Shown here: positions 44,005 through 52,667 of the stretch, one piece after another
Layout of the letters: each line of letters opens with the position of its first letter
How positions within the stretch are numbered: position 1 is the first letter of the stretch
From: JAJEBT01 sp965214975
GTDB lineage: Bacteria; Pseudomonadota; Alphaproteobacteria; MPNO01; UBA830
Length of the DNA: 64,000 nt
Assembly: GCA_965214975.1 (NCBI GenBank)
Contig: OZ244055.1
Span: 2,542,001-2,606,000 of the forward strand
Direction of reading: 5' to 3'
Made by a program: the position numbers and the translations under genes
Notes under the pieces: model-generated
What the model saw: only the letters and a program-made list of their open reading frames with translations
Database searches by the model: none
Told to the model about the DNA's origin: nothing

Positions 44005-44351
44005 GACCGTGTCCCGGCGGGGCGGGACGGCCGCAACGCGAAGCCGGCGACCGCCGGTCCCGAACGCCGCGGCGCATCGCCCCTGGCGGCGGACCGCAGC
44101 ACCCCGAACCCGAACGGGCGCGCGCGCCCGTCGGGACCGACCCCTCTACCGGTTCGCGCTTTCCCGCCCTTGCCGGTTCGGATCTCCGAGCCGGTGGCGG
44201 AACCGTCGCGACCTGACGGTTCGAGACGGACCGCTTCCTCCGGTTGCCCGGTGCCGACGGTCCGGATGGCCTGCCTCCCGCCGGCGCTTGCCGGCCCGGC
44301 CCCTCCCCGACCGGAAGTCTTGCAAGCGCTCATCCGTGTTCCGCCGACAGG
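44005..44351. other. gap holding left end of duplicated segment
   Basis: About 350 bases without a gene between convergent recO and a membrane glycosyltransferase gene. From about 44233 on it is the non-coding flank of the duplicated segment that recurs at 49989. Confidence 0.5.
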
Positions 44352-46005
44352 TCATGGCGTGTCGGCCGATGCGGGTTCGGACGGGCGCACGATCCCCGTT
44401 CGCCTTTTCACCCTGAAGACGACGCCGTCGGCCAGTTCCGCCACCGGTTCCAGGACCGGCAACGATCGCAGCTCGGCCTCGCCGTAGTCGAGCAATTGCG
44501 AATTCCGCTCCGTGCGGAACCAGACCACGTAGGCGCCGTCCGGGATTTTCGCGGGCCGCCGACCGAGACGGCCGACGCGAAATTTCCAGAGATGATGGCA
44601 ACAGGGCGCGTATTCCCGGTTCCTGTTGACGTGAAGCGACAAGGCGTACGGTGCGTTGGTGTACGTGCGCTCTCTCTCCGCGGCGAGATTTTCCCGGACG
44701 TGCCGCAGCGTCCCGGAACCGGTCCAGCGCGGCCCGTTGAGGCCGAGGTGGAGATCGCCGCGGCTTGCCTTCGCGATCCTGGAAACGTTCGTGACCGCCT
44801 GGTTCGCCACCCCCAAGGAGAGAACGACCGCCACGATGGCGGCCAGCACGCTTCCCCCCTTCCCCGGCATCGTCGCCCGAACGATCGGCAGGTTGCCGAC
44901 GCTTCCCAGCAACGGCCTCTCCCGTTCATGGACGAGAACGCGGTCCAGCACGAACACCCCGGCCACCAGGAGCGGAACGTACATTGGAATCAGGTATCTT
45001 TCCGATACGCTGCCGCCCAGATAGATGCCGACCACAAGAGATATGGCCACGATGAACAGGACGAGATACGTCAGCGCGAAGCCGCCGAACACCCAGACGG
45101 GACTCCAGTCGGCAACGGGCGGTCGCCTCCATCGTGCCGCGGCGAGAATGCAGACGAACGGCGCCAGGACCGCGGCACCGTTGGTCTGCGCCCAGCTCCA
45201 CAGGATGTCGAGAACGTCCCGCAGCATCATCGACACGGGATAGCCGACGGGCGAACCGTGCTTGGTGAGATCTCCCGTGACCAGGTAATTGCGCAGAAAC
45301 CACAGGGCCGTCGGCACCGCCGCGATCAGCGAGTGGACGGCGACGCGTCCCGCCCTCCGGGCCATGGAGGGGGATCCCCCGGGATGGAGCAGCAGCAGCA
45401 GCCCCACGACGGCCGGCACGGCCCCTCCGACGTACCGGGTCTGCCAGGCCAGGGCGCTGAACACCGCCGCCCAGACCAGGGTCCGGAGCCGGCCATCGGT
45501 CAGGAACCTGTCGGTCCGGATCAGGGCGAGAACCGCCAGCAGGATGAACAGGGGATCGGAGAGCGCCCACGACGACCAGCCCGTCAGCGGGGGCGCCAGG
45601 GCCGTCGCGAGACAGCCCCACGCCGCCAGGAACCGGGACTCCAGGCGTTGCCGCAGGTACCGCCCGACGACGAACACGGTCAGTCCGAAAACGACGGCGT
45701 TCAGGGGGCCGGCGACGGCGAGAGGATCGAACGTCCCCAGGCTGGCCGCGGCCAGCAGAAGGGGATAGAGAGGGGGCCACGCGGTGTCGGGGGAGCCCGT
45801 GTAGTCGAGAAAGCCCTCTCCGGCCAGCAGACTCCGGGCGAAGGCGATGTAATGCGCCGAATCCGGTCTCAGCGCCGCTCCGCAGCCCCATACGAGAACG
45901 GCGGCGAGCGTGGCGACGGCGGCCGCCAGCAGGGTGAAGCGGTCGGGCCGAAGGCGCGGCGGCAACGCCGTCAGCGGGTTTGCCCCGGGCGACGCCGGGT
46001 CGCCC
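44233..46005 (-). repeat. segmental duplication, copy A (with membrane glycosyltransferase)
   Basis: About 1.77 kb that recurs at 49989-51765 in the same orientation, including some 120 bases downstream of the gene. The copies differ by scattered substitutions and small indels, for example in a C-run, so the duplication is not recent. Confidence 0.85.
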
Positions 46006-46022
46006 GCGCGTCGCCGTTCCAT
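44352..46022 (-). CDS. PMT/ArnT-like membrane glycosyltransferase, paralogue A
   Basis: A 556-residue protein with about eleven hydrophobic helices. First periplasmic loop: GAALRPDSAHYIAFARSLL followed by DTAWPPLYPLLLA, the acidic loop of GT-C transferases (here a single D). The soluble C-terminal domain ends with ELRSLPVLEPVAELADGVVF. Likely moves a sugar from a polyprenyl phosphate carrier on the periplasmic side; acceptor unknown. Start: ATG at 46022 preceded in frame by GTG at 46025. It differs from its paralogue by a read-through tail of 16 residues where the paralogue has a TGA. Confidence 0.75.
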   Translation of the reverse strand: MERRRAGDPASPGANPLTALPPRLRPDRFTLLAAAVATLAAVLVWGCGAALRPDSAHYIAFARSLLAGEGFLDYTGSPDTAWPPLYPLLLAAASLGTFDPLAVAGPLNAVVFGLTVFVVGRYLRQRLESRFLAAWGCLATALAPPLTGWSSWALSDPLFILLAVLALIRTDRFLTDGRLRTLVWAAVFSALAWQTRYVGGAVPAVVGLLLLLHPGGSPSMARRAGRVAVHSLIAAVPTALWFLRNYLVTGDLTKHGSPVGYPVSMMLRDVLDILWSWAQTNGAAVLAPFVCILAAARWRRPPVADWSPVWVFGGFALTYLVLFIVAISLVVGIYLGGSVSERYLIPMYVPLLVAGVFVLDRVLVHERERPLLGSVGNLPIVRATMPGKGGSVLAAIVAVVLSLGVANQAVTNVSRIAKASRGDLHLGLNGPRWTGSGTLRHVRENLAAERERTYTNAPYALSLHVNRNREYAPCCHHLWKFRVGRLGRRPAKIPDGAYVVWFRTERNSQLLDYGEAELRSLPVLEPVAELADGVVFRVKRRTGIVRPSEPASADTP

Positions 46023-46518
46023 CACGGCGCGGCAGCGAACGCGGCCGCCGTCGCCGGACCCGTCGGCCGGCTCGCGCGATCCCTCGGGGCGAACGCCGCC
46101 GGATCGCCTCCCGCAGCCACGCGACCGGCAAGCGGCATCATGCGCCCCGGCGGGCGGGGCGGCAGCGGGCAGGCCAACCGCGGAAATTCAGGCCGACCAC
46201 GCGACGGGACCGCTTCCGGGATCCGGATGCGCAAGGCGAGGACGATCGCCGTGGCAACGCCGACGGCCGCGCCGAACGTCGTCGGCACCGGAACGTCCCG
46301 GCCGCGGCGGCCCCGGATTCGCGCAACCTCCGCAACGCGCCCCGGCGCCTGACGGTGGCCGGGGCCGGGAACGCGAACATGAAGAAAACGGGGCCATGAG
46401 GATAGCATGACCGAGACCGCCATCGACCCGGTCAAGACGCGCACCATGCAGGGCCGGCCAAGCGTCAACACGTCGACGGACTGCTTCCGTTCCGGAGCCT
46501 GGCCCGAAAACGGCCGGT

Positions 46519-46832
46519 TGGTCTCGACATGATGCACACTCACCGGAATGCGTCTCAACGTGCACGCGCTGATGGAGGATCGTCATGCCCTGGAACGAGA
46601 CCACCCGCAGGCAGTGTACCCGGAACACGGGGCGATGCGAAAGCGATCCGACCGACGCCGAACGGGATCTCCCGAATCCGCCTCTGCCGTCGCCGAGCCG
46701 GTGCGGGCGTTCCCGCCGGGCGGATCCGCGCGAAGTGACGAACGCGATTCCCCGCCTTCCCGGGACGGGAGGCGCCCGGCGGTCGCTTTCCGAGGCTCCG
46801 CCGCCGGTTGCGACGATCCGGAACCGTTTCCG
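46519..46832 (+). repeat. tandem direct repeat, unit 1
   Basis: Begins with the box GGTCTCGACATGATG (46520-46534) and continues GATGGAGGATCGTCATG...CGACCGACGCCGAACGGG...GCGCGAAGTGACGAACGCG. Aligns to 46992-47285 with many substitutions. Confidence 0.65.
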
Positions 46833-46904
46833 CAGCCGGCCCCGTCAGGGGCGCCGGACAGGATCGTTGCCCGCCTCGCGGCGCTTGAACAGCATCGCGC
46901 GAGG

Positions 46905-47018
46905 CGTCCGGCGCCCCCGATCGCCGGGAAAGTCCGCCCACCCCGGCGAGAGAATTCCCCTCGAATGCGGAGTCCTGCAAGTGGCTCGGGCGGTCTCGAC
47001 ATGATGTCTCTTCATCGG
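46905..47018 (-). repeat. dispersed repeat R1 partial copy 4, with terminal box
   Basis: On the minus strand carries CATTCGAGGGGAATTCTCTCGCC then a fading R1 tail. The segment 46945-47018 is nearly identical to 51768-51841. Confidence 0.65.
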
Positions 47019-47285
47019 TAGAAGTCCAGCATGATGGAAGGTCGTCATGTTCTGGACCGGGATCGTCCGCAAGCGGCACGCCCGAGACACGGGGCGACTC
47101 GAAGGTGCCTCGACCGACGCCGAACGGGTGCCCGTGAAGCCGCCGCCGGGCCGGCGCGGGCGTCCCCGCATGGCGGGCCTGCGCGAAGTGGCGAACGCGG
47201 TTCTCCGCCTCCCTGCAACGGCATGCACCCGGCGGGCGCTTCCCGAGGATTTCCCGCCGGTCGCGACGAGCCGGAACCGCTTCCA
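46992..47285 (+). repeat. tandem direct repeat, unit 2
   Basis: Same order of blocks as unit 1: GGTCTCGACATGATG (46992-47006), ATGGAAGGTCGTCATG, CGACCGACGCCGAACGGG, GCGCGAAGTGGCGAACGCG, GGTCGCGACGAGCCGGAACC. Ends just before the G-run upstream of the next gene. Confidence 0.65.
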
Positions 47286-47344
47286 CGGCTGGAGGGGGGG
47301 GGGGAGCCGAGAACGCTGCAGCGGCTTTCGGTTTCCCGCTTTTG

Positions 47345-49174
47345 ATGAGGGATCGAAACGGCGCGGTTCCCCTTCCACCGGCGTTGCACGCCGAACGGAA
47401 AACGACGGGCACGGTGTTTGCCAACGGTGCCCGTGGCGGCGACAGGCCGGCGGCGGCGCCGGAAGCGGCGGACTGCCCGGTCACGGTCGAAGTCGTCGGG
47501 AAACCCGGGGACAGCAAGGGGTTCGTCGCCATTCCCCGGCGGCGGGTGACGGAGCGCGGATCGAGCCGGCTCCGGTCCGGGTTCCTGTGCGCCGCCCCGG
47601 TCGATGGCGCTTCCGCGCGATTGCCTGACGCGGTCATGATTCACGCGATCCGGGCCGAGTTGCGGCCGGTCGGGGCCGAGTGGCGGCGGGTCGACGGATC
47701 CGGCGCAGCGTGGCGGTTCGTCCGGTGGTTCGGGGGCGCGGTTCTGCGGCGGGCGCTCGAGGGCTTCCGCGACGTCCGGTTGCGGAGAGCGGCGGCTTCC
47801 CCGCATCGGGCCGGGTGTCCGCTGGGCGTGGAGATCGCCGCGCTGGGCGACCGGTCGCGGGCCGTGCTCGAGGCGTCGAGGGGGGGGGCGGCCGGGCGGC
47901 ACGTCGACGTGGCGGTGGCCGACACCGCGGCCGGGGCGGCGGGTGCGGCGGTCCCGACGGTCGTCCTCGCCGAGGCGCCGCCGCTGCTGTCGGTTCCCGC
48001 CCTCGACCCGCTGCGGCACAACCCGGCCGGCTGCCACCGGGCCAGGCGTGACGGGGTGGGGGCGCTGGGGCCGCGGGAACGGCTGCCGGCCGGGGTCCGG
48101 GCCGACCGCGTCGTCCGTCCCGCCGACCGGAACCGCATCCGCTCCCTGCATCACCTGGAGGATGTCGCGGCTTTCCATCCCGACGCGACCGCGCGCGCGG
48201 CCACCCTGGTCCGCCTGGCCGCGCTCGGGGCGGTCGTGCATCTCGCGGACGGGGCGCCGCGCATGGAGGCGCTGCTGGGCGCCGAGCTCTACGGCCTGAT
48301 GGCCGGCGCGCCGCCGGACCCCGACCCGGTGGCGCGCGAGGCGCTCGGCATCCGGCTCCGGAGGGCCGCGCTGCGGGAGCATTCGCTGCGCGCCCGGGCC
48401 CGCCAGCTCTGCGCGCATGCGGGGGTCGCGCCCCCGCCGCCGCCCCTGGTGTCGGTGCTGCTGCCGACCAGGCGCCCGGAGCTGCTGCCGCACGCGCTGG
48501 CGGGGGTGGCGCGGCAGACCTACCCTCGGATCGAACTGGTTCTGGGCCTGCACGGCGACGGCTTCGCCGGCGTCGACCGGCGCCTCGCCGGCCTGCCGAT
48601 GCCCGCGACCGTGGTGCGCACCGGTTCCGGACGGCCGCTCGGCGCGATGCTGAACGACATGGCGGCGGCGGCGGGCGGGACGCTCCTGGCGAGGATGGAC
48701 GACGACGACGCCTACGGCCGCGAGCATCTGTGGGATCTGGTGCTGGCGCAGGAATACTCGCAGGCGGAGCTGGTGGGAAAGACGACGGAGTTCGTCTATC
48801 TGGCGGCATCGAACATGACCGTCCAGCTTCACCGGGAGCGCTCCGAAGAGCACGGCCTGAGGAGCGCCGGCGGCGCCGTGCTGGTGTCGCGGAAGACTCT
48901 CGACCGGGTTGGCGGGTTTCCGTGCATCCCCTGCTCGGAGGATCGGGGCCTGCACGAGAGAATCCTCCGGGACGGAGGCCGCCGGGTCTACCGGACGCAC
49001 GGCGCAGGGTTCGTGCAGATCCGGCACGGCAGGGACCACAGCTGGGACGAGGAGGACGAGTGGTTCATCGGGAGAGCCCGCAGGATCTGGCACGGTCAGA
49101 ACATCGACCAGGTCGGCATCGCGGACATGGCCGATTCGTACATGCCCTGGTCGTTCGTGCCGCAGCCCCGATGA
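47345..49174 (+). CDS. family 2 glycosyltransferase with long N-terminal region
   Basis: A frame of 609 residues. The GT-A domain is in the second half: VSVLLPTRRPELLPHALAGV, QTYPRIELVLGLHGDG, the metal-binding RMDDDDAYGREHLWDLVLA, and GGFPCIPCSEDRGLHERI. The N-terminal half has a distinct alpha/beta part (about 100-370). The start is uncertain: ATG 47345 lies in a low-complexity lead and a better start might be ATG 47636 (MIHAIRAELRPVG). An 11-base G-run sits 41 bases before the first ATG and a 9-base G-run (47880-47888) lies within the gene, both candidates for slippage. It lies between the two copies of the duplicated segment. Confidence 0.75.
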   Translation: MRDRNGAVPLPPALHAERKTTGTVFANGARGGDRPAAAPEAADCPVTVEVVGKPGDSKGFVAIPRRRVTERGSSRLRSGFLCAAPVDGASARLPDAVMIHAIRAELRPVGAEWRRVDGSGAAWRFVRWFGGAVLRRALEGFRDVRLRRAAASPHRAGCPLGVEIAALGDRSRAVLEASRGGAAGRHVDVAVADTAAGAAGAAVPTVVLAEAPPLLSVPALDPLRHNPAGCHRARRDGVGALGPRERLPAGVRADRVVRPADRNRIRSLHHLEDVAAFHPDATARAATLVRLAALGAVVHLADGAPRMEALLGAELYGLMAGAPPDPDPVAREALGIRLRRAALREHSLRARARQLCAHAGVAPPPPPLVSVLLPTRRPELLPHALAGVARQTYPRIELVLGLHGDGFAGVDRRLAGLPMPATVVRTGSGRPLGAMLNDMAAAAGGTLLARMDDDDAYGREHLWDLVLAQEYSQAELVGKTTEFVYLAASNMTVQLHRERSEEHGLRSAGGAVLVSRKTLDRVGGFPCIPCSEDRGLHERILRDGGRRVYRTHGAGFVQIRHGRDHSWDEEDEWFIGRARRIWHGQNIDQVGIADMADSYMPWSFVPQPR

Positions 49175-49217
49175 CGGACGGAGTGCGGAACGGCGCACCT
49201 CCGGCGCACCCGGGTCG

Positions 49218-49457
49218 TCACCTGCAGCGCCAGCCCGCCTGCAGTTCGTCATCGAGCGCGGACGGGTGGTCCGAGACCGTCACCTGGCAGGGCAGACCCT
49301 CGAGCGGTTCGAGGAGCGCGACATGGTCGGCCCCCTCGCACTCGAAGCGGTAACGCCGCCACGAACGACGGGTCGCGTGCGGACGGGGCGGATCGCCGCA
49401 GACCGGCCCGGGCCCGGAAACGGGAACGATGCCGGGAAGGAACGGGCGCAGCCGTGC
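49218..49457 (-). pseudogene. C-terminal remnant of a D12-class DNA adenine methyltransferase
   Basis: Reading the minus strand towards the TGA at 49218 gives VCGDPPRPHATRRSW, then RYRFECEGADHVALLEPL, then LPCQVTVSDHPSALDDELQAGW and stop. This follows the D12 adenine methyltransferase end: motif IV DPPY plus HATR, a YRFE..DADH stretch, a strand with SGYPSALYDELL, and GWR. Here DPPY has become DPPR. Only the last 75-80 residues survive out of a family of about 250-300; no start codon or upstream domain is seen. Such genes are common on phages and plasmids. Confidence 0.6.
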
Positions 49458-49568
49458 GCCGGCTCCACCGGGCAGGCCGCATCCGAAGGCCTCGAGCGCC
49501 CGCTCCTCCCGGTCGATGCCGGTCGAGTGCGCGGCCGCAGGCTTGCGCTTCGTCAGCGTCCCGCCCCT

Positions 49569-49630
49569 GCACCATTCTCACGTCCTTTCCCGCGACAGTG
49601 TCGGCAGACTCCCGGCTTCTCCGGAGCGCG
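49569..49630 (+). repeat. dispersed repeat R3, copy 2
   Basis: Contains GCACCATTCTCACG, TTTCCCGCGACAGTGTCGGCAG, and CTCCCGGCTTCTCCGGAGCGCG; nearly the same as 61905-61966. Confidence 0.65.
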
Positions 49631-49988
49631 GGGGAATTGGCGCAATCGGCGCCCGGCACGGACCGCTCGCCGCCATCGATCCGAAACGCCCCGCGGGCCG
49701 CACCTCCCCAAGGAACCGCAACCCGTGGGCGCGCGAGACCGTGGTGCCAGACCATGGTGCCAAGGGGCGGTCGGGCGACACGTCCACGGCGGTGGTTGCC
49801 GTTATGCAATCGCCGGAAGCGGGACACCCGGGCGGTTGCTCCTCGCGGATCCGCTTCGCCGCGTGGTCGCGAGCCGCGTGGAACCCGGTTCAGGGCTTCC
49901 CCGCTCCGCAGGGCGGCGAATCGGCATGGAAGCGTTCATCGGGACATTCGCGGGGCCCGGGAGGCCTTGCCTCCGGCCGCAGGTCCGT

Positions 49989-51765
49989 TTCCTCCGGTCG
50001 CCCGGTGCCGACGGTCCGGACGGCCTGCCTCCCGCCAGCGCTTGCCGGTCTGGCCCCATCCCCGACCGGAAGTCTCGCAAGCGGCTCAACCGTGTCCTGT
50101 TGACGGGTCACGGCGTGTCGGCCGACGCGGGTTCGGACGGGTGCACGCTCCCCGTTCACCTTTTCACCCTGAAGACGACGCCGTCGTCCAGTTCCGCCAC
50201 CGGTTCCAGGACCGGCAACGACCGAAGTTCGTCCTCGCCGTAGTCGAAGAGGTGCGAACGCCACTTCGTGCGGAACCAGACCACGTAGGCGTCATCTGGA
50301 ATTTCCGCAAGCTGACGACCGAGCCGGTCGATGCGAAAACGAAGAGGATGGCAGCAGGGCGTGTATTCCCGGTCCCTGTTGACGTGCAGCAACAGAGGCT
50401 CCGGCGCGTTGCTGTACGTGCGCGCGATCTTCGCGGCGAGATTCTCCCGGACATGCCGCAGCGTCCCGGAACCGGTCCAGCGCGGCCCGTTGAAGAGGAG
50501 GTAGTTCTCGCCGCGAATTGCCTCCATGAGCCTGGAAACGTTCGTGTTCGCCTGACTCGCCACCCCCAGGGAGAGAACGACCGCCGCGATGGCGGCCAGC
50601 ACGCTCCCCCTGTACTTGTCCGGCATCGCCGTTCGAACGACCGGCAGGTTGCCGACGCTTCCCAGAAACGGCCTATCCCGTTCACGGACGAGAACGCGGT
50701 CCAGCACGAACGCCCCGACCACCAGGAGCGGGACGTACAGCGGAACCAGGTATCTGTCCGATATGCCCTTGTCCAGCTGGATGTCGACCACAAGCGACAC
50801 GACCGCGATAAGCAGGACGGGATACGTCAGCGCGAAGCCGCCGAACACCCAGACGGGACTCCAGTCGGCAACGGACAGCCGCTTCCATCGAGCCGCGACG
50901 AGAACGCAGACCAACGGCGCCAGGACCGCGGTGCCGTTGGCCAGCGCCCAGCTCCACAGGATGTCGAGAACGTCCCCCAGCATCATCCACACGGGATAGC
51001 CGCGGGGCGGACCGTGCCTGAAGAGATCTCCCGTGACCAGGAAATTGCGCAGAAACCACAGGGCCGTCGGCGCCGCCGCGATCAGCGAGTAGGCAATGAC
51101 GTGTCCCGCCCTCCGGGCCATGGAGAGGGATGCCCCCCCCCTCCCCGGATGGAGCAGCAGCAGCAGCCCCACGACGGCCGGCACGGCCCCTCCGAGGTAC
51201 CGGGTCTGCCAGGCCAGGGCGCTGAACACCGCCGCCCAGACCAGGGTCCGGAGCCGGCCCCCGGTCAGGAACCTGTCGGTCTGGATCAGGGCGAGAACCG
51301 CCAGCAGGACGAACAGGGGCTCGGAGTGCGCCCACGCCAACCAACTCGTTAGCGGGGGCGCCAGGGCCGTCGCGAGACAGCCCCACGCCGCCAGGGACCG
51401 GGACTCCAGGCGTTGCCGCAGGTACCGCCCGACGACGAACACGGTCAGTCCGAAAACCACGGCGTTGAGGGGACCGGCGACGGCGACCGGATCGAACGTC
51501 CCGAAGGTGGCCGCGGCCAGCAGAAGGGGATAGAGAGGCGGCCACCTCGTGTCGGGGTGTCCTCTGTAGTCGAGAAAACCCTCTCCAGCCAGCAGACTCC
51601 GGGCGAAGCCGATGTAATGTGCCGAATCGTAGCCCATCACCGCCCCGTTGCCCCAGACGATGACGGCGCCGAGCGCGGCGACGGCGGCCGCCAGCAGGGT
51701 GAAGCGGTCGGGCCGAAGGCGCGGCGGCAACACCGTCAACGGGTCTGCCCCGGGCGACATCGGGC
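49989..51765 (-). repeat. segmental duplication, copy B (with membrane glycosyltransferase)
   Basis: Partner of 44233-46005. Includes the whole glycosyltransferase gene and its downstream flank (CTCCGGTCGCCCGGTGCC versus CTCCGGTTGCCCGGTGCC). A partial R1 copy begins exactly where the duplication ends (51768). Confidence 0.85.
50156..51760 (-). CDS. PMT/ArnT-like membrane glycosyltransferase, paralogue B
   Basis: A 534-residue paralogue of the protein encoded at 44352-46022, with the same helices and loop (GYDSAHYIGFARSLL, DTRWPPLYPLLLA). ATG 51760 (MSPGADPLT) is preferred, since the frame upstream of it is translated repeat. The C-terminus stops at VVFRVKR through a CGA-to-TGA change relative to the paralogue. 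A 9-base C-run (51133-51141) adds residues HPGRGGASLS where A has HPGGSPS. Function as for paralogue A; the acceptor is unknown. Confidence 0.75.
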   Translation of the reverse strand: MSPGADPLTVLPPRLRPDRFTLLAAAVAALGAVIVWGNGAVMGYDSAHYIGFARSLLAGEGFLDYRGHPDTRWPPLYPLLLAAATFGTFDPVAVAGPLNAVVFGLTVFVVGRYLRQRLESRSLAAWGCLATALAPPLTSWLAWAHSEPLFVLLAVLALIQTDRFLTGGRLRTLVWAAVFSALAWQTRYLGGAVPAVVGLLLLLHPGRGGASLSMARRAGHVIAYSLIAAAPTALWFLRNFLVTGDLFRHGPPRGYPVWMMLGDVLDILWSWALANGTAVLAPLVCVLVAARWKRLSVADWSPVWVFGGFALTYPVLLIAVVSLVVDIQLDKGISDRYLVPLYVPLLVVGAFVLDRVLVRERDRPFLGSVGNLPVVRTAMPDKYRGSVLAAIAAVVLSLGVASQANTNVSRLMEAIRGENYLLFNGPRWTGSGTLRHVRENLAAKIARTYSNAPEPLLLHVNRDREYTPCCHPLRFRIDRLGRQLAEIPDDAYVVWFRTKWRSHLFDYGEDELRSLPVLEPVAELDDGVVFRVKR

Positions 51766-51767
51766 CG

Positions 51768-51841
51768 GGCGAGAGAATTCTCCTCGAATGCAGAGTCCTG
51801 CAAGTGGCTCTGACGGTCTCGACATGATGTCTCTTCATCAG
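51768..51841 (-). repeat. R1-associated box, copy beside paralogue B
   Basis: Nearly identical to 46945-47018. It includes GGTCTCGACATGATG at 51815-51829. It marks the right border of the duplicated segment. Confidence 0.65.
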
Positions 51842-51982
51842 TGACTGCCAAGTAAATTATCTCCGTGACGGCGTGCCGGCAACTGTCGCCGGGGAGGAGG
51901 CGCCTGCGGGTGCACGTCAGAATTGTGAGGGCTTGAGAAATGCCGCAGTCTCGCTGCGATTTCTGTTTCCTGTATAAAATAA

Positions 51983-52320
51983 CAGAAGAGAGCGGACACG
52001 GCGACTGTCCAACGCGACGGCCTCGTCGAACGGCGCGGCCAGCTCCTGCGGGAGCTGGCGGAGATCGGCGACCTCCGCCAAGGCTCGCTCAGGACGCAGT
52101 ACCGCAAATGCGGCAAGCCCACCTGCCACTGCGCGGCCGAAGGCGCGCGGAGACACGGCCCCTACTGGTTGCTGACCTGGCTGGACAGGGAGACGGGCAA
52201 GACCCGGGGCCGCACCGTTCCCGCCGATGCCGTCGAGGAAACGCTGGCAGAGATCGCGGAGTTCCGTCGCCTGCGCGCGCTGGTGCGCGAGCTGGTCGAG
52301 GTCAGCGGCCGGATATGCAA
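51983..52320 (+). pseudogene. DUF6788-type IS accessory ORF remnant
   Basis: A frame without a start codon reads LVERRGQLLRELAEIGDLRQ, then YRKCGKPTCHCAAEG and HGPYWLLTWLDRETGK, and LRALVRELVEVSGRIC. The CGKPxCxC motif and the HGPYW block are those of DUF6788-type proteins that often accompany transposases. A TAA lies in frame at 51980-51982 and no ATG, GTG or TTG precedes the domain, so the 5' end is lost or the frame is shifted from an ATG at 51940. Confidence 0.6.
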
Positions 52321-52500
52321 TGCCGCGTCATCGAACCCGAACCGTCCGATGCCCCCACCCTCTACCTCGGTCTCGACGGCACCGGCGTGCCGGCGCGCAC
52401 CACCGAGGTCGCGGGCCGCAAGGGCAAGCAGCCCGACGGCCGCGCCAAGACCCGCGAGTCCAAGCTCGTCGTCGTGTGGTCGGCGCATCCGGCGCGAGGC
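52315..52500 (+). pseudogene. ISKra4-family transposase internal fragment
   Basis: Frame reading TLYLGLDGTGVPARTTEVAG followed by GRKGKQPDGRAKTRESKL and VVVWSA. This is the signature of the ISKra4 group (LDGTGVP with the first catalytic Asp, then the RKGKQPDG..KTRE block). About 58 of some 450 residues remain and it is joined directly to the DUF6788 end, showing an internal deletion. No terminal inverted repeats found. Confidence 0.7.
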
Positions 52501-52667
52501 CGAGCGGCGCGGCTTCCACAACGTGCCCCGCCAGGTCATCCAGGACCATCCCGCGCCGGCCAGGCATCCGCTCCAGGCGGGCCGGGGCGCGCAAGCCTCC
52601 GGCGCGGAAATCTGCTACTCTTCCGGCGGTCGGACGACCCGGTACGAGAAACACGGAACGGCTCTCC

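Larger units (their letters stand above)
46023..47344. other. 1.3 kb repeat-rich stretch
   Basis: No supportable gene. It contains two diverged direct repeats (46519-46832 and 46992-47285), a piece of R1 in reverse (46905-47018) and an 11-base G-run (47294-47304). Open frames here have mixed low-complexity content. Confidence 0.5.
49175..49988. other. intergenic stretch with methyltransferase remnant and repeat
   Basis: About 810 bases with no intact gene. It contains a D12-type methyltransferase remnant (49218-49457, minus strand) and an R3 copy (49569-49630). From 49989 the duplicated segment begins. Confidence 0.5.

Noticed and set aside
46022..46558. A 178-codon minus-strand frame upstream of paralogue A
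   Set aside because: One hydrophobic stretch only, otherwise proline/arginine-rich; no family resemblance and overlap with repeats.
49249..50155. Open frames of 190-220 codons in the gap after the 47345-49174 gene
   Set aside because: Contradictory overlapping frames without domains; the real content is the methyltransferase remnant and repeats.
51761..51838. Upstream ATG extending paralogue B by 26 residues
   Set aside because: The extra residues are translation of the R1-associated box, which occurs also at 46945-47018 without any gene.
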